Assembly (NCBI GenBank): GCA_958496175.1
Contig: OY292276.1
Span: forward strand, 55,627,080 to 55,691,079
Length of the DNA: 64,000 bases
Direction of reading: 5' to 3'
Source of the DNA: Sisyra terminalis
Taxonomy: Eukaryota; Arthropoda; Insecta; Neuroptera; Sisyridae
A program made the translations under genes and the position numbers. Shown piece by piece: positions 46,013 through 57,899 of the stretch (the first letter of the stretch is position 1; each line of letters opens with the position of its first letter). Under the pieces are notes generated by a model. It had not been told where the DNA came from and made no database searches. It was given only the letters and a program-made list of their open reading frames with translations.

Positions 46013-47200
46013 TTCCCGAAAAAATGAGGGGGACGATATCGAATTTTCGATTTTCGTGAAATAGGAGTTTGGGAATGGCTTAGTTACGTCACGGGAGGCC
46101 CAAAAAACATATCCTAAAGTCTATTTTTTTCGTTTTTTTTTCGAAAAATTTTTGACCGGATTTCTGAAAAATCCCAAAAATAGGTCAATTTTCCCTATTT
46201 TTTTCACTTTTTGCAACTTTAACGCCGTTTTTCGCAAAAACTATCGATCGTAGGTTAACGATAGTAGGCTCATTCGATAGCGCTTGAATTACTCTATCGA
46301 TGGTGTAAATTTGGTCCCGGAAAAGCTTAAGGGAAAAAACTTTGTATTTCAACTTTTCAGAAATTTAAAATCGTCGACCGGATGCCCGTCGAAATTATAA
46401 AAAATTTATGGATTTTTTTTTATCGAATTTTGGGTTGAAATTTACACCATTGGTGCATAACGTTACCATCGAAGCCTTAATATAAAAAAATTGAACTTTT
46501 CGAATACCACCATCGAATTTTTCTATAATGAAAATTTTTACTTACGTCATTGTGTTATGCAATAGTTAATTTGTTTTATTGAAAAATTCGATTATGGGAT
46601 TCGAAAAATTCTAATTTTTCAAATTTTGTATGTCCTTGATCCTTTTTTTCAAGAAAACAATTTACATTTGCATTGCATTATGACGCATATTACGAAAAGT
46701 TTTAATTTCGTATAATTCGTTTATGGTTATCGAAAAGTTCAAATTGTTTTCGATTATAGCTCGATCGTAACGTTATGCACCCAAGGTGTAAATTTCATCC
46801 CAAAATTCGATATAAAAGTTTTTCATAAATCCGGTCGACGAAATTAAATTTTTGATAAGTTGAAAAAAAAAGTTTTTCCCCTTAAGCTTTTCCGGGACCA
46901 AATTGACACCATCGATAGAGTAATTCAAGAGCTATCAAATGAGCCTACTACCGTTAACCTACGATCGATAGTTTTCGCTAAAAACGGCGTTAAAGTTGAA
47001 AAAAGTGAAAAAAACCGCGAAAGTTGGCCGATTTTTGGGATTTTTCAGAAATCCGGCCAAAAATTTTTTCGAAAAAAAAACGAAAAAAATAGACTTTAGG
47101 TTATGTTTTTTAGGCCTCCCGTGACGTAACTAAGCTATTCCCAAACTCCTATTTCACGAAAATCGAAAATTCGATATCGCCCCCCTCATTTTTTCGGGAA

Positions 47201-47325
47201 TGACGTCATTGGGTGACGTCATTGGATGGCGATGTATGTGTGACGTCTTATATATGAACCAAAAAAAAAATTAAAAATTCTACGTAATCGATCGATCACT
47301 TCTTAACCCCGAAAGGTTGGAAGTG
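47201..47325. promoter_or_regulatory. Hairpin and TGACGTCA sites, module 4 (one site mutated)
   Basis: TGACGTCA at 47201-47208 and 47214-47221; the third is TGACGTCT at 47241-47248. The hairpin at 47297-47325 carries one change (CTTCTTAACC) that weakens nothing in the outer stem. Confidence 0.5.
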
Positions 47326-47436
47326 ATGATCGAATTATTCGGTTGAAACTAATGTTAAGATAATTATTAAGGATCGAAAGTGATGTTTAATGCTGAAAGG
47401 AATAAATTAGTATTATATTTATATTAATAGAAATAG

Positions 47437-47516
47437 AAAAAACTTACGGAAACAGGAATCGAATCCATGATCTTCTGCATGATAGTCCACATCTCAGTCT
47501 CCTCGGCCATTAGAAG
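47437..47516 (-). ncRNA. tRNA-like Pol III unit, module 4
   Basis: Mirror of the module 1 unit: on the minus strand, A box at 47498-47509, B box GATTCGATTCC at 47455-47465, T6 terminator at 47437-47442. It is identical in sequence to module 1 within these boxes. Confidence 0.5.
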
Positions 47517-47532
47517 ATATATGTAAATAACG

Positions 47533-47667
47533 TTAAAACTCATATATAAAGATTTCTCCGTCGATTGAAACTTGAAAAGTTTGTTCGATCGAAGGAATTT
47601 GAATTTCCCGAAAATATTTTAACCATAGCTTCTCCATGTTAATCCCAGAAAATTTGTCAAAAGACAT
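47533..47667 (-). CDS. 44-residue ORF in module 4 (unknown)
   Basis: Encodes the same peptide as module 1 (MSFDKFSGINMEKLWLKYFR ... EIFIYEF). Identity follows from the recent arm duplication and is no proof of function. Confidence 0.2.
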   Translation of the reverse strand: MSFDKFSGINMEKLWLKYFREIQIPSIEQTFQVSIDGEIFIYEF

Positions 47668-47694
47668 AATAACATTTTAATGTCCTTCATCGTT

Positions 47695-48718
47695 TTTTTC
47701 GTAAAAATTAAAACTCTATTTCAATAGAATTTCATCATAAAATAACATTTTTTAATAAACAAAAAAAACGACTAAGGACATCGAAAAGTAAAGATATTTT
47801 TCGATTTTGGCTTTTTCGTATTATACGCTAATCTTAAGAACAACCTTACTACTTACCTTACTTACCTTATCGTTGTATTAATTTAACTTTTCTATGAACT
47901 TCAACTGCAAATAAAAACTCTGAAATATAAAATTCAAGAGGATGGGTGGGGTAAATCTGATTAACACAATGTATTCAATTTAAATAAATTTATTAATGTT
48001 AAATATCAATAAAATTTATAATTAAATAATACAATATGAGTTTATTTGATATTTACAATAGTTTATATGATTTATTTAAAAGTATCAATTGTATCAATCA
48101 TATAAAGAAATATAAAGAAAATGGAAAACTTTTGACTTTTCTTATATGTTTATTATTTATCAATTAAATCACTTTATCACTTCACTTTCACTGATCTTCA
48201 GAAATACAATTAACACCACTGATTAATTATTATAGTAAATCCATTCGTATTCTTCTCGATAGGCAACAATCAGGGAAATGATATCCTTGATGAATTTAAT
48301 TGATGATCCACGAACGATCCGCATGTATTCCTCAAACGTCCATTTGTAAATGATGAACAATTCAAATTCAATGAATAATTCTCTGCTGTCATCGGTCAGC
48401 ATCTTCTGTAGCGAAAAACTCAATAAGAACAATATTCAGAGGTCTCAAAAATACTAATATTTACTATTCATATTTATCTCCTAAAAAGATGACACTTTAT
48501 TCAATGCAAAAACAATGCCAATGTCCTTAATTAATAAAAATGTAATTTGGATTTGAAAAGACATATTATATTATGATTTAAACAAATCAAACTCTCTAGT
48601 TACATTTTCAAATAAACAGAGGGACATTCGACGCAGCACATTTACATAATTGAAACATTGGTTGCCTAAACGTTGCAAAAGTAAAAAAAAATTGCAAAAT
48701 AACTTTTCCTGAAAAGGA
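47695..48718. other. Right outer arm of the palindrome core
   Basis: Inverted copy of 41,400-42,424, near-identical. No further feature beyond the mirrored ORF. Confidence 0.6.
48223..48432 (-). CDS. Unknown small ORF in the palindrome arm, copy 2
   Basis: Same 69-codon ORF as at 41,686-41,895, on the opposite strand, with the same AG and downstream AATAAA. Both copies encode an identical peptide. Confidence 0.25.
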   Translation of the reverse strand: MFLLSFSLQKMLTDDSRELFIEFELFIIYKWTFEEYMRIVRGSSIKFIKDIISLIVAYREEYEWIYYNN

Positions 48719-48890
48719 TATAATTCATCAATGGATTATCAAACAGTGTCCCTTTACTTGTAGAAATGTGAAACAAAATTCAACCTGTATGCAAAAGGAC
48801 ACCGCAATATTAATTCAAAGGTTCAAAAAAGACAATTTTCAATAGTAAGAAAAGGATATAAAACATGGTTTATTCGCTTAAAAATAGCTT
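48718..48890 (+). repeat. Degenerate inner satellite edge, right
   Basis: Mirror copy of the decayed monomer at 41,228-41,400. The two are identical by eye, so the edge existed before the inverted duplication. Confidence 0.75.
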
Positions 48891-51800
48891 CAAATTATTT
48901 GTTGAATCATCCTTAACATTGCCAAAGCAAAATATTTTGTTTAAACGGGATATAAAGGCGAGAAATAAAAACAGGATACTAAGGAGTTGAAAATCTTCGC
49001 GACAAAATTCGACTTAAAATGGGTGATTTTAAGGGGGTGAGTTTTCATTATGAGGTATAGTTTTCTCAACGGATTATCAATCTAGGACCTCTAGTAAATT
49101 GTAATGTGAAAACATTTTCTTCCTGTGAATTACCGGGCACTAACAATTCCATTTCAAAGTTTCAAAAAGGACCATTTTCAACAGTTAAAAAAGGATATAA
49201 ACGATTATTTTATTCCCTGAAAAATAGCTAAAAATTATTTGTAGAATCATCCTTAACATAGCTAAAACAAAATATTTTGTTTAAACGGGATATATGGCTG
49301 AGGAATCGAAACGGGAAATTAAGGAGTTGAAAATCTACGGAAGAAATTTCGACAGAAACTGGGTGATTTTAAGGGGGTGAGTTTTCATTATGAGGTATAG
49401 TTTTCTCAACGGATTATCAATCTAGGACCTCTAGTAAATTGTAATGTGAAAACATTTTCTTCCTGTGAATTACCGGGCACTAACAATTCCATTTCAAAGT
49501 TTCAAAAAGGACCATTTTCAACAGATAAAAAAGGATATAAAGGATTGTTTTATTCCCTGAAAAATAGCTTCAAATTATTTGTAGAATCATCCTTAACATA
49601 GCTAAATCAAAGTATTTTGTTTAAACGGGATACAAGGGCGAGAAATCAAAACGGGAAGTTAAGGAGTTGAAAATCTACGGGAGAAATATCGACTGAAAAT
49701 GGGTGATTTTAAGGGGGTGAGTTTTCATTATGAGGTATAGTTTTCTCAACGGATTATCAATCTAGGACCTCTAGTGAATTGTTATGTGAAAAAATTTTCG
49801 TCCTGTGAATTACCGGGCACTAACAATTCCATTTCAAAGTTTCAAAAAGGACCATTTTCAACAGTTAAAAAAGGATATAAAGGATTGGTTTATTCTTTGA
49901 AAAATAGCTTAAAATTATTTGTTGAATCATCCTTAACATTGCCAAAGCAAAATATTTAGTTTAAACGGGATATAAAGGCGAGAAATCAAAACGGGAAGTT
50001 ATGGAGTTGAAAATCTTTGCGACAAATTTCGACTGAAAATGGGTGGATTTAAGGGGGTGCGTTTTCATTATGAGGTATAGTTTTCTCAACGGATTATCTA
50101 TCTAGGACCTCTAGTGAATTGTAATGTAAAAAAATTTTCGTCCAGTGAATTACCGGGCACTAACAATTCCATTTCAAAGTTTCAAAAAGGACCTTTTTCA
50201 ACAGTTAAAAAGGATATAAAGGATTGGTTTATTCTTTGAAAAATAGCTTAAAATTACTAATTGAATCATCCTTAATATTGCCAAAGCAAAATATTTTGTT
50301 TAAACGGGATATAAAGGCGAGAAATCAAAACGGGAAGTTATGGAGTTGAAAATCTTTGCGACAAATTTCGACTGAAAATGGGTGGATTTAAGGGGGTGCG
50401 TTTTCATTATGAGGTATAGTTTTCTCAACGGATTATCTATCTAGGACCTCTAGTGAACTGTAATGTAAAAAAATTTTCGTCCTGTGAATTACCGGGCACT
50501 AACAATTCCATTTCAAAGTTTCAAAAAGGACCATTTTCAACAGTTAAAAAAGGATATAAAGGATTGTTTTATTCTTTGAAAAATAGCTTAAAATTATTTG
50601 TAGAATCATCCTTAACATAGCTAAAAGAAAGTATTTTGTTTAAACGGGATACAAGGGCGAGAAATCAAAACGGGAAGTTATGAAGTTGAAAAACTTTGCG
50701 ACAAATTTCGACTGAAAATGGGTGGTTTTAAGGGGGTGCGTTTTCATTATGAGGTATAGTTTTCTCAACGGATTATCTATCTAGGACCTCAAGTGAATTG
50801 TTATGTGAAAAAATTTTCGTCCTGTGAATTACCGGGCACTAACAATTCCATTTCAAAGTTTCAAAAAGGACCATTTTCAACAGTTAAAAAAGGATATAAA
50901 GGATTGTTTTATTCCCTGAAAAAATGCTTCAAATTATTTGTTGAATCATCCTTAACATTGCCAAAGCAAAATATTTTATTTAAACGGGATATAAAGGCGA
51001 GAAATCAAAACAGGAAGTTAAGGAGTTGAAAATCTTTGCGACAAATTTCGACTTAAAATGGGTGATTTTAAGGGGGTGAGTTTTCATTATGAGGTATAGT
51101 TTTCTCTATGAATTATCAATCTAGGACCTCTAGTGAATTGTTATGTTAAAAAATTTTTGTCCTGTGAATTACCGGGCACTAACAATTCCATTTCAAAGTT
51201 TCAAAAAGGACCATTTTCAACAATTAAAAAAGGATATAAAGGATTGTTTTATTCTTTGAAAAATAGCTTAAAATTATTTGTAGAATCATCCTTAACATAG
51301 CTAAAAGAAAGTATTTTGTTTAAACGGGATACAAGGGCGAGAAATCAAAACGGGAAGTTATGGAGTTGAAAAACTTTGCGACAAATTTCGACTGAAAATG
51401 GGTGATTTTAAGGGGGTGAGTTTTCATTATGAGGTTTAGTTTTCTCAACGGATTATCTATCTAGGACCTCTAATGAATTGTTATGTGAAAAAATTTTCGT
51501 CCTGTGAATTACCGGGCAGTAACAATTCCATTTCAAAGTTTCAAAAAGGACCATTTTCAACAGTTAAAAAAGGATATAAAGGATTGTTTTATTCCCTGAA
51601 AAATAGCTTCAAATTATTTGTTGAATCATCCTTAACAATGCCAAAGCAAAATATTTTGTTTAAACGGGATATAAAGGCGAGAAATCAAAACAGGAAGTTA
51701 AGGAGTTGAAAATCATTGCGACAAATTTCGACTTAAAATGGGTGATTTTAAGGGGGTGAGTTTTCATTATGAGGTATAGTTTTCTCTATGAATTATCAAT

Positions 51801-54800
51801 CTAGGACCTCTAGTGAATTGTTATGTTAAAAAATTTTTGTCCTGTGAATTACCGGGCACTAACAATTCCATTTCAAAGTTTCAAAAAGGACCATTTTCAA
51901 CAGTTAAAAAAGGATATAAAGGATTGTTTTATTCCCTGAAAAAATGCTTCAAATTATTTGTTGAATCATCCTTAACATTGCCAAAGCAAAATATTTTATT
52001 TAAACGGGATATAAAGGCGAGAAATCAAAACAGGAAGTTAAGGAGTTGAAAATCTTTGCGACAAATTTCGACTTAAAATGGGTGATTTTAAGGGGGTGAG
52101 TTTTCATTATGAGGTATAGTTTTCTCTATGAATTATCAATCTAGGACCTCTAGTGAATTGTTATGTTAAAAAATTTTTGTCCTGTGAATTACCGGGCACT
52201 AACAATTCCATTTCAAAGTTTCAAAAAGGACCATTTTCAACAGTTAAAAAAGGATATAAAGGATTGTTTTATTCTTTGAAAAATAGCTTAAAATTATTTG
52301 TAGAATCATCCTTAACATAGCTAAAAGAAAGTATTTTGTTTAAACGGGATACAAGGGCGAGAAATCAAAACGGGAAGTTATGAAGTTGAAAAACTTTGCG
52401 ACAAATTTCGACTGAAAATGGGTGGTTTTAAGGGGGTGCGTTTTCAATATGAGGTTTAGTTTTCTCAACGGATTATCTATCTAGGACCTCTAGTGAATTG
52501 TAATGTAAAAAAATTTTCGTCCTGCGAATTACCGGGCACTAACAATTCCATTTCAAAGTTTCAAAAAGGATCATTTTCAACAGTTAAAAAAGGATATAAA
52601 GGATTGTTTTATTCTTTGAAAAATAGCTTAAAATTATTTGTAGAATCATCCTTAACATAGCTAAAAGAAAGTATTTTGTTTAAACGGGATACAAGGGCGA
52701 GAAATCAAAACGGGAAGTTATGAAGTTGAAAAACTTTGCGACAAATTTCGACTGAAAATGGGTGGTTTTAAGGGGGTGCGTTTTCATTATGAGGTATAGT
52801 TTTCTCTATGAATTATCAATCTAGGACCTCTAGTGAATTGTTATGTTAAAAAATTTTTGTCCTGTGAATTACCGGGCACTAACAATTCCATTTCAAAGTT
52901 TCAAAAAGGACCATTTTCAACAGTTAAAAAAGGATATAAAGGATTGTTTTACTCCCTAAAAAATAGCTTCAAATTATTTGTAGAATCATCCTTAACATAG
53001 CAAAAACAAAGTATTTTGTTTAAACGGGATACAAGGGCGAGAAATCAAAACGGGGAAGTTATGGAGTTGAAAATCTTTGCGACAAATTTCGACTGAAAAT
53101 GGGTGGATTTAAGGGGGTGCGTTTTCATTATGAGTTATAGTTTTCTCAACGGATTATCTATCTAGGACCTCTAGTGAATTGTTATGTGAAAAAATTTTCG
53201 TCCTGTGAATTACCGGGCACTAACAATTCCATTTCAAAGTTTCAAAAAGGACCATTTTCAACAGTTAAAAAAGGATATAAAGATTGTTTTATTCTTTGAA
53301 AAATAGCTTAAAATTATTTGTAGAATCATCCTTAACATAGCTAAAAGAAAGTATTTTGTTTAAACGGGATACAAGGGCGAGAAATCAAAACGGGAAGTTA
53401 TGGAGTTGAAAATCTTTGCGACAAATTTCGACTGAAAATGGGTGGATTTAAGGGGGTGCGTTTTCATTATGAGGTATAGTTTTCTCAACGGATTATCTAT
53501 CTAGGGCCTCTAGTGAATTGTTATGTGAAAAAATTTTCGTCCTGTGAATTACCGGGCACTAACAATTCCATTTCAAAGTTTCAAAAAGGATCATTTTCAA
53601 CAGTTAAAAAAGGATATAAAGGATTGTTTTATTCTTTGAAAAATAGCTTAAAATTATTTGTAGAATCATCCTTAACATTGCCAAAGCAAAATATTTTATT
53701 TAAACGGGATATAAAGGCGAGAAATCAAAACAGGAAGTTAAGGAGTTGAAAATCTTTGCGACAAATTTCGACTTAAAATGGGTGATTTTAAGGGGGTGAG
53801 TTTTCATTATGAGGTATAGTTTTCTCTATGAATTATCAATCTAGGACCTCTAGTGAATTGTTATGTTAAAAAATTTTCGTCCTGTGAATTACCGGGCACT
53901 AACAATTCCATTTCAAAGTTTCAAAAAGGACCATTTTCAACAGTTAAAAAAGGATATAAAGGATTGTTTTATTCTTTGAAAAATAGCTTAAAATTATTTG
54001 TAGAATCATCCTTAACATAGCTAAAAGAAAGTATTTTGTTTAAACGGGATACAAGGGCGAGAAATCAAAACGGGAAGTTATGGAGTTGAAAATCTTTGCG
54101 ACAAATTTCGACTGAAAATGGGTGGATTTAAGGGGGTGCGTTTTCATTATGAGGTATAGTTTTCTCAACGGATTATCTATCTAGGGCCTCTAGTGAATTG
54201 TTATGTGAAAAAATTTTCGTCCTGTGAATTACCGGGCACTAACAATTCCATTTCAAAGTTTCAAAAAAGACCACTTTCAACAGTTAAAAAAGGATATAAA
54301 GGATTGTTTAATTCCCTGAAAAATAGCTTAAAATTATTTGTAGAATCATCCTCAACATAGCTAAAACAAAGTATTTTGTTTAAACGGGATACAAGGGCGA
54401 GAAATCAAAACGGGGAAGTTATGGAGTTGAAAATCTTTGCGACAAATTTCGACTGAAAATGGGTGGATTTAAGGGGGTGCGTTTTCATTATGAGTTATAG
54501 TTTTCTCAACGGATTATCTATCTAGGACCTCTAGTGAATTGTTATGTGAAAAAATTTTCGTCCTGTGAATTACCGGGCACTAACAATTCCATTTCAAAGT
54601 TTCAAAAAGGACCATTTTCAACAGTTAAAAAAGGATATAAAGGATTGTTTTATTCTTTGAAAAATAGCTTAAAATTATTTGTAGAATCAACCTTAACATA
54701 GCTAAAAGAAAGTATTTTGTTTAAACGGGATACAAGGGCGAGAAATCAAAACGGGAAGTTATGGAGTTGAAAATCTTTGCGACAAATTTCGACTGAAAAT

Positions 54801-57800
54801 GGGTGGATTTAAGGGGGTGAGTTTTCATTATGAGGTATAGTTTTCTCAACGGATTATCTATCTAGGGCCACTAGTGAATTGTTATGTGAAAAAATTTTCG
54901 TCCTGTGAATTACCGGGCACTAACAATTCCATTTCAAAGTTTCAAAAAGGACCATTTTCAATAGTTAAAAAAGGATATAAAGGATTGTTTTACTCTTTGA
55001 AAAATAGCTTAAAATTATTTGTAGAATCATCCTTAACATAGCTAAAAGAAAGTATTTTGTTTAAACGGGATACAAGGGCGAGAAATCAAAACGGGAAGTT
55101 ATGGAGTTGAAAATCTTTGCGACAAATTTCGACTGAAATTGGGTGGATTTAAGGGGGAGCGTTTTCATTACGAGGTATTGATTTCTCAACGGATTATCTA
55201 TCTAGGACCTCTAGTGAATTGTAATGTAAAAAAATTTTCGTCCTGTGAATTACCGGGCACTAACAATTCCATTTCAAAGTTTCAAAAAGGACCATTTTCA
55301 ACAGTTAAAAAAGGATATAAAGGATTGGTTTCTTCTTTGAAAAATAGCTTAAAATTATTTGTTGAATCATCCTTAACATTGCCAAAGGAAAATATTTTGT
55401 TTAAACGGGATATAAAGGCGAGAAATCAACACGGGAAGTTATGGAGTTGAAAATCTTTGCGACAAATTTCGACCGAAAATGGGTGGATTTAAGGGGGTGC
55501 GTTTTCATTATGAGGTATAGTTTTCTCAACGGATTATCTATCTAGGACCTCTAGTGAATTGTAATGTAAAAAAAATTTCGTCCTGTGAATTACCGGGCAC
55601 TAACAATTCCATTTCAAAGTTTCAAAAAGGACCATTTTCAACAGTTAAAAAAGGATATAAAGGATGGTTTTATTCCCTGAAAAAATGCTTCAAATTATTT
55701 GTAGAATCATCCTTAACATAGCTAAAAGAAAGTATTTTGTTAAAACGGGATACAAGGGCGAGAAATCAAAACGGGAAGTTATGGAGTTGAAAATCTTTGC
55801 GACAAATTTCGACTGAAAATGGGTGGATTTAAGGGGGTGCGTTTTCATTATGAGGTATAGTTTTCTCAACGGATTATCTATCTAGGACCTCTAGTGAATT
55901 GTAATGTAAAAAAATTTTCGTCCTGTGAATTACCGGGCACTAACAATTCCATTTCAAAGTTTCAAAAAGGACCATTTTCAGCAGTTAAAAAAGGATATAA
56001 AGGATTGGTTTATTCTTTGAAAAATAGCTTAAAATTATTTGTAGAATCATCCTTAACATAGCTAAAACAAAGTACTTTGTTTAAACGGGATACAAGGGCG
56101 AGAAATCAAAACGGGAAGTTATGGAGTTGAAAACTTTGCGACAAATTTCGACTGAAAATGGGTGGATTTAAGGGGGTGCGTTTTCATTATGAGGTATAGT
56201 TTTCTCAACGGATTAACTATCTAGGACCTCTAGTGAATTGTTATGTGAAAAAATTTTCGTCCTGTGAATTACCGGGCACTAACAATTCCATTTCAAAGTT
56301 TCAAAAAGGACTATTTTCAACAGTTAAAAAAGGATATAAAGGATTGTTTTATTCTTTGAAAAATAGCTTAAAATTATTTGTAGAATCATCCTTAACATAG
56401 CTAAAAGAAAGTATTTTGTTTAAACGGGATACAAGGGCGAGAAATCAAAACGGGAAGTTATGGAGTTGAAAACTTTGCGACAAATTTCGACTGAAAATGG
56501 GTGGATTTAAGGGGGTGCGTTTTCATTATGAGGTATAGTTTTCTCAACGGATTATCTATCTAGGACCTCTAGTGAATTGTTATGTTAAAAAATTTTCGTC
56601 CTGTGAATTACCGGGCACTAACAATTCCATTTCAAAGTTTCAAAAAGGACCATTTTCAACAGTTAAAAAAGGATATAAAGGATTGGTTTATTCTTTGAAA
56701 AATAGCTTAAAATTATTTGTTGAATCATCCTTAACATTGCCAAAGCAAAATATTTTGTTTAAACGGGATATAAAGGCGAGAAATCAAAACGGGAAGTTAT
56801 GGAGTTGAAAATCTTTGCGACAAATTTCGACTGAAAATGGGTGGATTTAAGGGGGTGCGTTTTCATTATGAGGTATAGTTTTCTCAACGGATTATCTATC
56901 TAGGACCTCTAGTGAATTGTAATGTAAAAAAATTTTCGTCCTGTGAATTACCGGGCACTAACAATTCCATTTCAAAGTTTCAAAAAGGACCATTTTCAAC
57001 AGTTAAAAAAGGATATAAAGGATTGTTTTATTCCCTGAAAAAATGCTTCAAATTATTTGTAGAATCATCCTTAACATAGCTAAAAGAAAGTATTTTGTTT
57101 AAACGGGATACAAGGGCGAGAAATCAAAACGGGAAGTTATGGAGTTGAAAATCTTTGCGACAAATTTCGACTGAAAATGGGTGGATTTAAGGGGGTGCGT
57201 TTTCATTATGAGGTATAGTTTTCTCAACGGATTATCTATCTAGGGCCTCTAGTGAATTGTTATGTGAAAAAATTTCATCCTGTGAACTACCGGGCACTAA
57301 CAATTCCATTTCAAAGTTTCAAAAAGGACCATTTTCAACAGTTAAAAAAGGATATAAAGGATTGTTTTATTCCCTGAAAAAATGCTTCAAATTATTTGTT
57401 GAATCATCCTTAACATTGCCAAAGCAAAATATTTTATTTAAACGGGATATAAAGGCGAGAAATCAAAACAGGAAGTTAAGGAGTTGAAAATCTTTGCGAC
57501 AAATTTCGACTTAAAATGGGTGATTTTAAGGGGGTGAGTTTTCATTATGAGGTTTAGTTTTCTCAACGGATTATCTATCTAGGACCTCTAGTGAATTGTT
57601 ATGTGAAAAAATTTTCGTCCTGTGAATTACCGGGCAGTAACAATTCCATTTCAAAGTTTCAAAAAGGACCATTTTCAACAGTTAAAAAAGGATATAAAGG
57701 ATTGTTTTATTCCCTGAAAAATAGCTTCAAGTTATTTGTTGAATCATCCTTAACAATGCCAAAGCAAAATATTTTGTTTAAACGGGATATAAAGGCGAGA

Positions 57801-57899
57801 AATCAAAACAGGAAGTTAAGGAGTTGAAAATCTTTGCGACAAATTTCGACTTAAAATGGGTGATTTTAAGGGGGTGAGTTTTCATTATGAGGTATAGTT

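Larger units (their letters stand above)
45500..47695. mobile_element. Palindromic element F', mirror copy of F
   Basis: Inverted copy of 42,425-44,615, with its own symmetry centre near 46,608. Its left module is closest to the right module of F and its right module is almost identical to the left module of F, as expected if one F was copied together with the whole arm. It lacks about 10 bp that F has near 43,285. Confidence 0.75.
39660..50110. repeat. Large palindrome, centre near 45,059
   Basis: The sequence left of 45,059 is the reverse complement of that on the right: positions add up to about 90,118 throughout (41,228 with 48,890; 41,686 with 48,432; 43,015 with 47,099). The arms are near-identical from 41,228 to about 44,615. 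Symmetry continues into both satellite arrays with the same monomer order for about 3.5 monomers, apart from one extra monomer on the left (40,888-41,228). Arms differ by scattered SNPs and small indels, for example about 10 bp near 43,285 that is absent near 46,831. Only about 875 bp at the centre is unpaired. Confidence 0.93.
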
